DNA from: Malus domestica
Taxonomy: Eukaryota; Streptophyta; Magnoliopsida; Rosales; Rosaceae
Direction: 5' to 3'
Assembly: GCF_042453785.1 (NCBI RefSeq)
Contig: NC_091666.1
Coordinates: 28,602,501 to 28,666,500, forward strand
DNA: 64,000 nt
Each line of letters opens with the position of its first letter. The first letter of the stretch is position 1. The notes beneath the pieces were generated by a model. It made no database searches and was not told the DNA's origin. It saw nothing but the letters and a program-made list of their open reading frames with translations. A program made the position numbers and the translations under genes. This document shows positions 22,722 through 33,408 of the stretch, in pieces.

Positions 22722-22942
22722 GGACAAGGATTGTCTGCGCTCCTAGTTGTGGTGCCCTTCCAAGCCCTCCTATTTTGTGCGGTCACGGTTAATTCACGTT
22801 AATATTTTATATTTTTATTATTTTTTGTCTTATTATCTCATTAAAAAATTAATATAAAATGTTGACGTGGCTTAACCGTGACCGCATAAAATAGAAGGAC
22901 ATGGAAGGGCACCACAACTAGGAGGGCAGACAATTCTTGTCC
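22722..22942. mobile_element. 221-bp MULE-type MITE, family 'GGACAAGG', copy 1
   Basis: The left end GGACAAGGATTGTCTGCG and right end AGACAATTCTTGTCC are inverted copies, with more inverted similarity inside (GTGGTGCCCTTCC / GGAAGGGCACCAC, CGGTCACGGTTA / TAACCGTGACCG). A perfect 9-bp duplication GACCAACTG lies at 22713-22721 and 22943-22951. The homologous site near 33910 (GGAGCAACTGAAGC) is empty. Non-coding, with strong hairpin potential. Confidence 0.9.
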
Positions 22943-23829
22943 GACCAACTGAAGCATATCATTGCAACTCTTTTGTGAGCTTCGATATGCCGCAGGGTAT
23001 GTTATTCTGCACTCTTACTACCATATCTAATATCCTTCTGGAAATTTTCTGAGAGAAATTAAGGGCTTATGAGCTACATCTGACTTTTGTTTCACTTTTT
23101 TTCTTCTTATTATATATGTAATTCAGATTCTGAGCACTCATCATTAAACACAAGACTTCAAACTCGATTTCTTCCTCAACAATTACATATACTAAAGAAA
23201 AAAAATGCAAAATGAAAGTTTTTTATTTTATGTAAAGCCTATAACAATTTATTGAAAAAAAAATAAAAATATTCAACAAGTTTATTACAATATCTTGAAA
23301 AAATAAAATACAAAGTGAAAGTTATCTATTTTCTGTGTAGACAGGTGTAGGCAGGCGCTAAGTAGGTTTAGGCGTCATTTCTTAATTTTCAAATTCCTAG
23401 ACATTAATGGAGACGGTGGCCAACCACCTAGCGCCGTTGGGATTTTTAGAATAATGGTTAACGTGTGGACCCAATACCTGTTATTTTCGTGTCGTTCAAT
23501 GTTTGATTAACGGGTCGTGCAAACAATTGTGTGGTGTTTGTGTAGAGCCCAATCTACTATACCCAAAACATTCTGTTCTTTACGACTTGTGTACTTTCAT
23601 TTAACAACAATTTTGTGGTACTTGTCCACTGCCACCTACAAAGAATTGAAACTTTTGGTTATCCTTTAACACTGACTAAAATCCATGAAATTTGATGGAA
23701 GAATTAGATTGAATGAGTTCGAAATTTTCAATCATAGATTTTTGTTCTGGAACCAAATTCTTTAATTCTGTGTTCTTGCAAAAAAGACTCTTTGTTCTGG
23801 AAGAAGTAGTTTTCGGACTTTTGAAGTAT
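22943..23829. repeat. CNL2 upstream block
   Basis: Positions 22943-23200 match 3610-3850, 9600-9840 and 33920-34140. Positions 23330-23700 match the proximal upstream DNA of CNL1 and CNL4, including a GGCAGGCGCTAAGTAGG segment. The larger CNL1/CNL4 block (10531-11440) is missing here. No gene. Confidence 0.55.
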
Positions 23830-24051
23830 GGCCCTTTGTTAAACAGAATGAAAGTTAAGAACAGAAATTTAAATTTCTTTAGTACCTTATTTAGATCTTG
23901 ATTTCTTTTGGCTTGTGGTTTCGTTTTGAAAACTAAGCATATAGTTTGTAAAATACAAAAATTTATCCATTGCATTCTTTTTTTCTTTTTCTGTTGTTTT
24001 GAAACTTGTCTTTTCTGCAGACAGATTGCATACCAAGTATCGAAGGCCAAA
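23830..24051 (+). promoter_or_regulatory. proximal 5' region of CNL2
   Basis: Conserved with CNL1 and CNL4. A pyrimidine-rich tract ends CTTTTCTGCAG at 24020, followed by the shared leader up to the ATG, so a 5'-UTR intron acceptor is likely. An in-frame ATG at 23908 exists, but the codons after it cross this tract. Confidence 0.4.
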
Positions 24052-26826
24052 ATGGAGTCAGCTGCATCACTATTGATTGGGAAAATTGCGGCCATTCTTG
24101 AGAACGAAGCATCTTCCATAGCGGCAGTTCGAGATGAAGTTGATGAGCTTAAGCTGGAGCTCATAAGCATGAAATCTTTCTTAATAGATGCTGAAAGCAA
24201 GGAACCACAAACAGAAGGAGAGAAAACGTGGGTTACAAGCGTCAGAGATTTGACCTGCGATGCTGAAAATGTCATTGATGAGTTCCTGTATCACATATAT
24301 GACAAGCAAAGTGCGACTCCATTTGAAAAATTGCTCCACAGAACCATTTACTTTCCAAAGAATCTTTGGCATCGGCATCGAATAGCCAAAAAATTACAGA
24401 AAATCACAAAAAAGATCAAAGCCATTCCCGAGAGGAATGACAGATATCGTGTCTCTACAATAGAAGGAACAAGTTCGGATAGTGTTCCCAGATGGGTGAA
24501 GAACAAAGCCAAGTCTTCTCTTTATATTATGGAAGACGAACTAATCGGGATTGAAGACAAGAAGCAAAGGTTAATGGGGTTATTGATGAATGGAGAGGAA
24601 AATGAAATGGTTGTGTCTGTGGTCGGGATGGGAGGATCAGGCAAGACAACTCTTGTTGCCAATACCTTCAACAACGAAAATGTAAAGCGGCATTTTGACT
24701 GTTGTGCATGGATCACTGTTTCTCAAACTTTTGTGATCGAAGACTTATTCAAAAATCTGATCAAGCAATTCCACCAAGGAAGAAAGGAAGAGGTGACTGC
24801 ACAATTGGATTCCATGAGTTACAAAGAATTGTTAGAGATGTTGTCGACATACTTGAAGTCTAAAACGTACCTTGTTGTATTGGATGATGTGTGGGACATT
24901 AAACTTTGGCAAGAAATAAGGATACCACTTCTTAATAGACATCATGGAAGTCGAATCATGCTTACAACTCGAAAGAAAGACATAGCATTCTATTCTTTTG
25001 AAGTTGAAAGTCGTCCTTTTGAAATTGAACCCTTGGGAAACAATGAAGCTTGGGAGCTCTTCAGCAAGAAAGCATTCTCAACTTACGATAATAAATCTTG
25101 TCCACCAGAGCTTGAATCCTTAGCATGGAAACTTGTGGATAAGTGTGAAGGCCTACCTCTGCCAGTGGTAACTTTAGGTGGTCAAATGTCTTCCAAGAGG
25201 TCATCATCGGAATGGAGAAGCGTATATAGCAGCTTAAATTGGCACTTGACTAACCATCCTATGCTGGAACCAATGAGCAACATCTTGTTGCTTAGTTTCA
25301 ACAATTTGCCCAACCGGTTGAAGCCATGTTTCCTATATTGTGCCCTTTTCCCAGAAGATTATCTCATCAAAAGAAAAAGGTTGATCAGGTTGTGGATAGC
25401 TGAAGGGTTTGTTGAACCAATTGATGGGGTCACACCAGAAGAAGTTGCAGAGGGCTATCTTGTGGAACTTATTGTTTGTAGCATGCTACAGGTTGAAAAG
25501 AATGAAGCTGGAGGACTAAAAGCATGTAAGATGCATGATCTATTGCGTGAGCTTGCTTTGTCGACATCAAAAAAGGAAAAGTTTGGTGCTACGTATGTTG
25601 GCAGAGAAATAGTAGATAACGGTGAAATCCGCCGACTGTCAATTCAAACAACTGAAAGAGAAATTAATTCTTGCCCAGGTATGTCAAAGCTTCGCTGCTT
25701 TTTTGTCTTTGGCGCTGGCATATTTATGTTCAAGAAATTGCCTTCTGGATTCAAGTCGTTGAGAGTTCTATATTTGGAGAATGCTCCAATTGAAAGATTT
25801 CCAGATGAACTAGTGTACTTGTTCAACTTAAGATATTTAAATTTGAAGGGAACTTTAATTGAGGAGCTTCCAGAATCCATCGGACGGCTGCGCAACCTTC
25901 AAACCTTGAACATCCGTGACAGTAAGATAAAGGCACTTCCAAAAGCAATCTCCAAGTTCGTAAACCTACGCCATCTAATCATGTATTGTTACGCTGTTGA
26001 TTTGATGGCCTTTAGATTTCTCAATGGGACAAAAGCAGCATCCGATCTAAGTACATTACAGAAACTGCAAGTTTTGCAATCTGTTGAATCAGAAGCAAAG
26101 ATTATTAAGGGCATCAGGAATATGACCCAACTTACAAGCCTTGGTATTACAAATGTGAAAGCATGTGACGAGATGGACCTCTGTGACTCCCTTCAAAAGT
26201 TAGAGCTCCTTCACTCTTTGTTTTTAATGGCTAGTGATGAAGAGGGGTTTCTTCAAGTTAATGCACTACATTCGCCTCCTCCAGACCTTCAAAAGGTTAT
26301 TTTGGCCGGAAAACTAGAAAAGGTTCCTCTTTGGTTTGGTTCACTCCATAACCTGACACGTATGTGTCTACATTGGTCTAGACTTGAAGAAGATCTGCTG
26401 CCTCACATTCAAGCATTGCCGAATCTTGAAAGGCTTACCCTATCTAATGCATATGTTGGCGAAAATCTGTGTTTCTCCAGAGGCTTCATAAAGCTTAAGC
26501 ATTTGCTGTTGGGCAGCTTCTCGGTATTGAATAGTATAGCTATAGAGAAAGGGGCGATGCCAAATCTCCATGTCTTAGACATTGGGAACTGCATGGGGTT
26601 AAAGGCATTGCCGCAGGGCATTGAGTTCCTTGCTAACGTAGAACGCCTGGATCTGTATTCTGTTCCAATGCAACTTATAGAGTCCGTAAGAGAGGCATGG
26701 ATCATCCAAAGGTACAACATATTCCTGAAATCCACCTGTATTATGAGAGAGAAAATATGTGGTGTCATGAAAGCTTTTCTAGTATTCACTCAAGGTACAC
26801 ACTTTTGTCCTTGCATAAACATTTGA
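24052..26826 (+). CDS. CNL2: RPM1-like CC-NB-ARC-LRR immune receptor, altered C-terminus
   Basis: A second full-length CNL of 924 residues from the conserved MESAASLLIG start. Motifs: AENVIDEF, P-loop GMGGSGKTT (192-200), kinase-2 LVVLDDVWD, RNBS-B SRIMLTT, RNBS-D CFLYCALFPED, MHD near 494. The GLPL motif region reads GLPLPVVTLGGQ where the paralogs have GLPLAVVTLGGL. The LRR region is longer by a few residues (FGAGIFMFKKLPSG). Near 26690 one G is missing relative to CNL3 (GTAAGAGAGG against GTAAGAGGAGG), so about 40 residues are read in another frame (EAWIIQRYNIF...). A later small deletion near 26790 restores the frame for the last THFCPCINI. Probably expressed as a protein; functional status is less certain than for CNL1. 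Confidence 0.9.
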   Translation: MESAASLLIGKIAAILENEASSIAAVRDEVDELKLELISMKSFLIDAESKEPQTEGEKTWVTSVRDLTCDAENVIDEFLYHIYDKQSATPFEKLLHRTIYFPKNLWHRHRIAKKLQKITKKIKAIPERNDRYRVSTIEGTSSDSVPRWVKNKAKSSLYIMEDELIGIEDKKQRLMGLLMNGEENEMVVSVVGMGGSGKTTLVANTFNNENVKRHFDCCAWITVSQTFVIEDLFKNLIKQFHQGRKEEVTAQLDSMSYKELLEMLSTYLKSKTYLVVLDDVWDIKLWQEIRIPLLNRHHGSRIMLTTRKKDIAFYSFEVESRPFEIEPLGNNEAWELFSKKAFSTYDNKSCPPELESLAWKLVDKCEGLPLPVVTLGGQMSSKRSSSEWRSVYSSLNWHLTNHPMLEPMSNILLLSFNNLPNRLKPCFLYCALFPEDYLIKRKRLIRLWIAEGFVEPIDGVTPEEVAEGYLVELIVCSMLQVEKNEAGGLKACKMHDLLRELALSTSKKEKFGATYVGREIVDNGEIRRLSIQTTEREINSCPGMSKLRCFFVFGAGIFMFKKLPSGFKSLRVLYLENAPIERFPDELVYLFNLRYLNLKGTLIEELPESIGRLRNLQTLNIRDSKIKALPKAISKFVNLRHLIMYCYAVDLMAFRFLNGTKAASDLSTLQKLQVLQSVESEAKIIKGIRNMTQLTSLGITNVKACDEMDLCDSLQKLELLHSLFLMASDEEGFLQVNALHSPPPDLQKVILAGKLEKVPLWFGSLHNLTRMCLHWSRLEEDLLPHIQALPNLERLTLSNAYVGENLCFSRGFIKLKHLLLGSFSVLNSIAIEKGAMPNLHVLDIGNCMGLKALPQGIEFLANVERLDLYSVPMQLIESVREAWIIQRYNIFLKSTCIMREKICGVMKAFLVFTQGTHFCPCINI

Positions 26827-28085
26827 TTAATTCTAGACTTATCATATTTTTTGTATCATATTTGTACTATCTCTTTTATAGAGGTAGGGCAATGGGTCTT
26901 ATTTCTATTAGAGAGGTGGTATAAATGTGGTATGAAAAATGTGGTAAAAGTAGCATTTTTTTGTAAAAAAAATTCCACAACATATTCATTTGAACTATTA
27001 CGTTAGAAAGTTAAAAGGTTGATGATTTTCATGCTCCTATTTTTTTTTCTTATGCACTCCTTATGTTTTTGTTCGTTAGTGTTTTGATTTATTCAATTGT
27101 TAGGCTACGAAAAAGAGGAAGTAGTGTATCGGAGTGTAAAAATCATTTTCCCTTACAATTTGCATGACCAATCTTATACAGAAGTCTAGCAAAGACATAA
27201 AATATGTATGCATTGAGAATATGTATCCATTGAGATTTTATTTGGTAACTGTGTTTCTTTTGTATTGTAATATCCTTTTTGTAGAATCAAGCCTCAGAAG
27301 CACTTGTGAGACTGCAGTGAGTTCTCCTTTGTGCTAGTTGATTTTGCGGTGAATCTCGACTTTCGTTATAATAACAGAGCTGACTATATACGTGTCGAGT
27401 CATTCGTCCTGCAAGGAAGAATCCGTTCGTTGTTTGTGTGTTGTGTGAAGTTGCAAACATTGATCGATCTTGGTTTCTTATTTGCCCTTTGTGAAATTGA
27501 ATAATGCCCAAGATTCTATTTGTGTAACTGAAACTTATATTATTGATTGTTTGCGTGTGTTTTGATGTAATAATATTGGTTTGGAACTGAATCTGTCACT
27601 GATGAGAATAATTCCCAAGATTCTGTTTGTGTAACAGAAACTTATATTATTGTTTGCTTGCGTGTATTTTTGATGTAATAATATTGGTTTGGAACTGAAT
27701 CTGTTATTGATGAGACCAATTCTAACTAAATCAATAATTATGACCCATTTTTCATTTTCAATATTTATTGTTTTTTTTATCAAGTTTTCAAATATATTGT
27801 TTTTGAGAGGCAAATTTTGTGGCGGATACTTTAGCTCACCATGATTTTACTTAAGAAATTATTAGATGGTACGGTATTACCACGTCAGCCAGTCATACTT
27901 CTATTCAAATTTTTAACATGTCTGCAGTTTCTTACAGCTGAATTAAAAAGCTTTTTCAATTCAAAATTAATTAATTTTTTTCAGTTTAAACAAAATTAAA
28001 AGAGTTAAAAATAAGAGGCGTTTTGACACATGCATAGCTTTTAAAATTTTGAGTTAACCTCTTTTCCTCCCCTCCCTCCTCTCTC
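26827..28085 (+). repeat. CNL2 3' flank and ELP3-type leader
   Basis: Collinear with the other CNL flanks: the terminal-exon-like AATCAAGCCTCAGAAGCAC at 27284, tandem ~104-bp units at about 27490-27710, then the ELP3 leader (AGAGGCGTTTTGACACA near 28014 and the CCTCTTTTCCTCCCCTCC tract near 28060). It ends at the ELP3 start codon of E2. Confidence 0.7.
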
Positions 28086-28166
28086 ATGGCGACTGCAGTG
28101 CTGCCAGTATCCGAGCCCGCCAGAAAGCAATCCCGACCGGGTCGGGGCGGATTCGAGGCCCAATGA
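28086..28166 (+). pseudogene. ELP3: ELP3 remnant E2: first 26 codons, fused to CNL3
   Basis: The ELP3 start [15 protein letters not shown] is intact here. It runs 26 codons to GGFEAQ and hits TGA at 28164-28166. That TGA overlaps the ATG of the downstream CNL3 frame (ATGA, 28163-28166). The break lies just after the codons for GGFEA. It therefore acts as a short upstream ORF in any chimeric transcript. Confidence 0.85.
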
Positions 28167-29704
28167 GCAGCATCTTGTTGCTTAGTTTCAACAATTTGCC
28201 CAACCGGTTGAAGCCATGTTTCCTATATTGTGCCCTTTTCCCAGAAGATTATCTCATCAAAAGAAAAAGGTTGATCAGGTTGTGGATAGCTGAAGGGTTT
28301 GTTGAACCAATTGATGGGATCACACCAAAAGAAGTTGCAGAGGGTTATCTTGTGGAACTTATTGTTCGTAGCATGCTACAAGTTGAAAAGCATGGAGCTG
28401 GAGGACTAAGAGCATGTAAGATGCATGATCTTGTGCGTGAGCTTGCTTTGTCGATATCAAAAAAGGAAAAGTTCGGTGCTACGTGTGTTTCCAGAGAAAT
28501 AGTAGATAAAGCTGAAATCCGCCGATTGTCAATTCAAACAACTGAAAGAGAAATTAATTCTTGCACGGGTATGTCAGAGCTTCGCTCCTTTCTTGTCTTT
28601 GGCGCGTTAGAGAAATTGCCTTCTGGATTCGAGTTGTTGAGAGTTCTAGATTTGCAGGATGCTCCAATTGATAGATTTCTAGATGAACTAGTGTACTTGT
28701 TCAACTTAAGATATTTAAATTTGAAGAGAACTTTGATTGACGAGCTTCCAGAATCCATCGGACGACTTCGCAACCTTCAAACCTTGATCATCAGTAACAG
28801 TAAGATAAAGGCACTTCCAAAAGCAATCTCCAAGTTAGTAAACCTACGCCATCTAATCATGTTTCGTTACACTGGTGACCATTATGGCTTTATATATCTC
28901 AATGGGACAAAAGCAGCATCCGATCTAAGTAAATTACAGAAACCGCAAGTTTTGCATTCCGTTGAATCAGAAGGAAAGATAATTAAAGGCATCAGGAATA
29001 TGACCCAACTTACAAGCCTCGGTATTACAAATGTGAAAGCAAGTGACGAGATGGACCTCTGTGACTCCCTTCAAAAGTTAGAGCTCCTTCACAATTTGTT
29101 TTTAATGGCTGGTGATGAAGAGGAGTTTCTTCAAGTTAATTTGACTCCTCCAGACCTTCAAATTGTTAATGTGACTGGAAAACTAGAAAAGGTACCTCTT
29201 TGGTTAGGTTCACTCCATAACCTGACACGTATTTATCTACGTTGGTCTAGACTTGAAGAAGACGTGCTACCTCACATTCAAGCATTGCCGAATCTTGAAA
29301 GGCTTTCGCTAATTAATGCATATGTTGGCGAAAAATTGTGTTTCTCCAGAGGCTTCATAAAGCTTAAGCATTTGAGGTTGTTCAAGTTCCCCTTATTGGA
29401 TAGTATAGCTATAGAGAAAGGGGCGATGCCAAATCTCTAGGTCTTATGCATTGCGTACTGCCTGGAGTTAAAGGCATTGCCGCAGGGCATTGAGTTCCTT
29501 GCTAACGTATAACGCTTGAATCTGTATTCTGTTCCAATGCAACTTATAGAGTCCGTAAGAGGAGGCATGGATCATCCAAAGGTACAACATATTCCTGAAA
29601 TCCACCTGTATTATATGAGAGAAAATATGGAGTGTCATGAAAGTTTTTCCGGTATTCACTCTAGGAGAAGGTACGCACACTTTTATCCTTGCATAAAAAT
29701 TTAA
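28163..29704 (+). pseudogene. CNL3: ARC2-LRR half of a CNL under an ELP3 leader
   Basis: The open frame 28163-29440 (425 aa) begins MSSILLLSFNNLPNRLKPC, equal to CNL1 residues from about 408. The CC domain, P-loop, kinase-2 and GLPL are all missing; RNBS-D, MHD (KMHDLVRELALS) and most LRRs remain. A CAG-to-TAG change ends it at 29438-29440 and a second stop TAA (GAA in the paralogs) lies at 29510-29512. Beyond these the frame continues to the family end ...YPCIKI at 29704. It cannot act as a normal nucleotide-binding receptor. A truncated LRR protein could still be made from the ELP3-type promoter, so pseudogene is the default call. Confidence 0.85.
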
Positions 29705-30963
29705 TTAATGTTAGACTTACTACATTTTTTGTGTCACATTTGTACCACCTTTTTTATAGAGGTAGGGCCGATTGACATATATGGGTCTTATTTTTATTAG
29801 AGATGTGGTATAAATGTGCTATGAAAAATATGGTAAAAGTAGCATTTTTGTTAAAAAAAAAATTCCACAACGTAATCATTTGAACTATTACGTTAGAAAG
29901 TTAAAAGGTTGGTGATTTTCACACTCCTATTTTTTTTTCCTTATACGCTCCTCTTGTTTTTGTTCGTTAGTGTTTTGATTTATTCAATTGTTAGGCTACG
30001 AAAAAGAGGAAGTAGTGCATCAGAGTGTAAAAATCATTTTCCCTTACAATTTGCCTGTCCAATCTTATATAGAAGTCTGGCAAAGACATAAAATATGCAT
30101 GCATTGAGATTTTATTCGGTAACTATGTTTCTTTTGTTTTGTAATATCCTTTTTGCAGAATCAAGCCTCATACGCACTTATGAGACTGCATTGAGTTCTC
30201 CTTTGTCCCAGTTGATTTTATGGTGAATCTCGACTTTCGTTATAGTAACAGAGCTGACTATATACGTGTTGTGTCATTTACCCTGCAAGGAAGAATCCGT
30301 CCATTGTTTGTTGTGTGAAGTTGCAAACATTGATCGATCTTGGTTTCTTATTTGCCCTTTGTGAAATGGAATAATGCCCAAGATTCTATTTGTGTAACTG
30401 AAACTTATATTATTGATTGCTTGTGTGTGTTTTGATGTAATAATATTGGTTTGGAATTGAATTTGTCACTGATGAGAATAATGCTTAAGATTCTGTTTGT
30501 GTAACAGGAACTTATATTATTGTTTGATTGCGTGTATTTTGATGTAATAACATTGATTTGGAACAGAATCTATCACTGATGAGACCAATTCTAACTAAAC
30601 CAATGATTATGACCCATTTTTCATTTTCAATATTTATTGCTTTTTATCAAGTTTCAAATATATATTGTTTTAGGTAGGCAAATTTTGTGGCGGATGTTTT
30701 AGCTTACTATGATTTTACCTGAGAAATTATTAAATGGTACGATATTACCACGTCGCCCAGTAATACTTTTATTCAAATTTCCAGTAATACTTTTATTCAA
30801 ATTTTAACATGTGTGCAGTTTCTTTCAGGCTTACAGCTAGATTAAAAAGCTTTTTTAATTTAAAATTAATTTTTTTTTCAGTTTTAACAAAATTAAAAGA
30901 ACTAAAAATAAGAGGCGTTTTGACACAGATGCCTAGGGTTTAGCTTTTAAAATTTTGAGATAA
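29705..30963 (+). repeat. CNL3 3' flank and ELP3-type leader
   Basis: Same layout as the other flanks: AATCAAGCCTCATACGCAC near 30159, ~104-bp tandem units at about 30370-30580, and the ELP3 leader with GATGCCTAGGGTTTAGC near 30930. A ~20-bp local duplication (CCAGTAATACTTTTATTCAA) is present near 30757 and 30781. The leader is then split by a transposon. Confidence 0.65.
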
Positions 30964-31567
30964 GGCCATCTCCAATCGAAAAGTCCAGAGGGCTGAAAAT
31001 GGCCCAAAAACCATCTCCAACCGAGGACTAGGCCAAAAGGCTCGTGGGCCCCACTGAACAAAAAAAGGCCAAAAGGAACCCAACCAGCCAACCTCGGGCA
31101 GAGCCAGAAATTTGAATGCAACGGCTAGCTGATGTAAGCGTGACGCTAACTAGCCATTATATTTGAATTTTTTTTTGGGCCAAAATTTTAAAAAATATAT
31201 ATTTAATTATAGGCCTAGAAAGGTGATTAGTTCAATGTTGGGCGTTGAGATGTTCCTTTTATAAGCATGTTTGGTTACTCAAATCTCTCCCACGAACAAT
31301 GTGGGACAAATATAATGGGTGCCACACATGCAAGCTTTTGCTTGCTCAAATCTCTCCCACGGACGATGTGGGACAAATATAGTGGGTAGTTTTTAAATTT
31401 AAGTTGTTGTAGTTTTTAAATTTAAATAACAAATTATGTTTGGTCCTATGACCCTCAATTGGAGATGATTTTTGTCACATGGCTATGTTTGATAAAAAAT
31501 TATAGTCATGCACTGTTCATTAAAGTATTAATTTCTTGGACGGCCACACCTTCGGTTGGAGATGGCA
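30964..31567. mobile_element. Harbinger/Tourist-type element in the ELP3 E3 leader
   Basis: The ends GGCCATCTCCAATCG and CGGTTGGAGATGGCA are inverted copies, flanked by TAA (30961-30963 and 31568-31570), the usual PIF/Harbinger target duplication. Removing it restores the uninterrupted ELP3 leader (GAGATAACCTCTTTTCC). The interior holds two ~40-bp repeats with CAAATCTCTCCCACG(A/G)AC near 31280 and 31350. Non-coding. Confidence 0.8.
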
Positions 31568-31600
31568 TAACCTCTTTTCCTCCCCTCCTTATTCTCTCCC

Positions 31601-31702
31601 ATGGCGACTGCAGTGCTGTCAGTATCCAAGCCCGCCAGACAGCAACCCCGACCGGGTCGGGGTGGATTCGAGGCCCATGGACTATCAGAAGAAGAGGCCT
31701 AA
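31601..31702 (+). pseudogene. ELP3: ELP3 remnant E3 (first 33 codons)
   Basis: The ATG at 31601 opens MATAVLSVSKPARQQPRPGR and continues to AHGLSEEEA. It then meets a junction and a TAA at 31700-31702. Everything downstream is unrelated minisatellite. The leader is interrupted by the Harbinger element just upstream. Confidence 0.85.
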
Positions 31703-31704
31703 AA

Positions 31705-31970
31705 CCATATTTTATCTTAATATTACATAATTACTGTTTTGTCTTCCTTATGTAAATATTGTGAATCAAAAGTGAGGGTAAAATAGGAAAAATAGGGATA
31801 TGATTGTCATTTTATCAAAAGATATAAAATTACTATTTTGCCCTCCTTATGTAAGTATTGTGTATCAAAAGTGAGGGCAAAAGATACAAAATTACTATTT
31901 TGCCTTCCTTATGTAAGTATTGTGTATAAAAAATGAGGGTAAAATAAGAGGAAAAAAAAAGGTAAAAAGT
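31705..31970. repeat. minisatellite, ~60-70-bp unit, about 3 copies
   Basis: Units contain ATTACTATTTTGCC(C/T)TCCTTATGTAAGTATTGTG and AAAAGTGAGGG(C/T)AAAA. Later copies are closer to each other than to the first. It follows the truncated ELP3 directly. No coding potential. Confidence 0.7.
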
Positions 31971-32097
31971 TGACAAGAATGATTCTCTTAATAATAGTAT
32001 AGATTATAAATAATAAATAATAATAAAAACTGATAAGAAAAAAAAAAAAAAAAAAAAAACCCTATCGTTCAAACTTCAAAGTTAAGGGGAGGGTAAT

Positions 32098-32318
32098 GGA
32101 CAAGGATTGTCTGCCCTCCCACTTTCCATGCCCTCCCATGCCTTCATGTTTGTGTGGTCACGGTTAAGCCACGTCAACATTTTATATTACTATTCATTTT
32201 TGTCTTATTATCTCTATAAAAGAAACAATATAAAATGTTGACGTGGCTTAACCGTGACCACACAAAACAGAAGAACACAGGAGGACATGGAAAATGGGAG
32301 GGCAAACAATCCTTGTCC
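32098..32318. mobile_element. 221-bp MULE-type MITE, family 'GGACAAGG', copy 2
   Basis: Same length and same ends as the element at 22722 (GGACAAGGATTGTCTGCC ... CAATCCTTGTCC), with the conserved inner pair TGGTCACGGTTAAGCC / GGCTTAACCGTGACCA. A perfect 9-bp duplication GAGGGTAAT lies at 32089-32097 and 32319-32327. Confidence 0.9.
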
Positions 32319-33254
32319 GAGGGTAATAGACCTCTCTTTCTCTGCCGCATATCTCCTGGTTTTATTTTTATTTATTTTTGGTAAAAAAAACCTTCCTGAT
32401 CTCTTTATTCTCTAGAAACTCATGTGTTATTACCATTTATCGGACGATATGTTTTCCCGCTTGTTCATATTGTTCTCACGCTTGGCCAATGGGGGAAAAA
32501 ATTGTTTTCCACAATCTAATTTATCACTCAAAATACTAGGAATGAAGACTTAGGATTTTGGGTTTAGTTTTGTTTACCGAACAAAATAATTCAAGAGATC
32601 GAGCGATTGCTTGATACGCTTTGTGTGCTTTTTAATTTTGTATCAATCGAATCAAATCGACATGTAGTAAAGACGGATTTTCTCTCCTCCTCCTTACGTT
32701 CGTGACCAGTTGATTTTTTTTCCTATTGAGTTTTATTGGATTAATTGATTCTTATTCATTTAATATAATTGTTTATTTATTACTTATAATTCACATCATC
32801 GTCCATGTCACTTAAGGTTTAAAATTTTCAACATTAGTCTTAATCAAGATCATTGAATGTTATAAAATCTAATGACTAAAAAAGAGTGTAAAAATACTTG
32901 TCTCCTGATCCTATTTTATATGTATTTTTATATATGAATATAAATTATTATCTATTAATTTTTCAATACAGTATGATAATATTGTTGGTAATATTATGGA
33001 ATACTAATCACATACCAAAAATTTCAGTTTGCTACAATATCGTGTCATTATTGATTAGCACAAAATCGATATGGTACGATTATCAATCGGTGGCACGATA
33101 TTGACAAAAAAAAAAAAATCACCCTAGAGTTAGTAACTCACCCGTGACAAGTGTTGAATCAGAGACTAAAAAAGTAATTGAATTCTACTGGAAGTGTATA
33201 TAAACTTTTGTAATGTGAATTAAAATTATAGTGTGCTTGAGTGATTTTTCAAAA
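32319..33254. other. intergenic, nothing recognised
   Basis: AT-rich sequence without a supported gene. From about 33120 it joins the block that is also at 7810-8000 and 35296-35460 (CACCCGTGACAAGTGTTGAATC). Confidence 0.45.
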
Positions 33255-33408
33255 AGAAAACTAAGGAAAAGGGCTTGAAAACTTTGAGTTTTAATGATAA
33301 GGACAAAATAAAGGGTAAAGTGAATAGTACAAGGATTGACTTTTTAGTGTAAAAATGTGATTTTTCGTTAAAGTAAACAGTACCGGGAGCTTTTCGTTAA
33401 AGTTCCCT
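33255..33408. mobile_element. small MULE-type MITE (GGGAACTTTAACG family)
   Basis: The right end, read on the minus strand, is GGGAACTTTAACGAAAAGC; the left end GAAAACTAAGGAAAAGGGC is its imperfect partner. Both sides carry TTTTTCAAAA. The duplicate block at 35385-35410 reads TTTTTCAAAACC without the insert, an empty site. I recall this as a common MITE family in Rosaceae, which needs a database check. Confidence 0.7.

Noticed and set aside
23908..24051. 48-residue N-terminal extension of CNL2
   Set aside because: The codons cross a pyrimidine tract and likely 3' splice site, and CNL1 and CNL4 have no such extension; the MESAAS start is shared.
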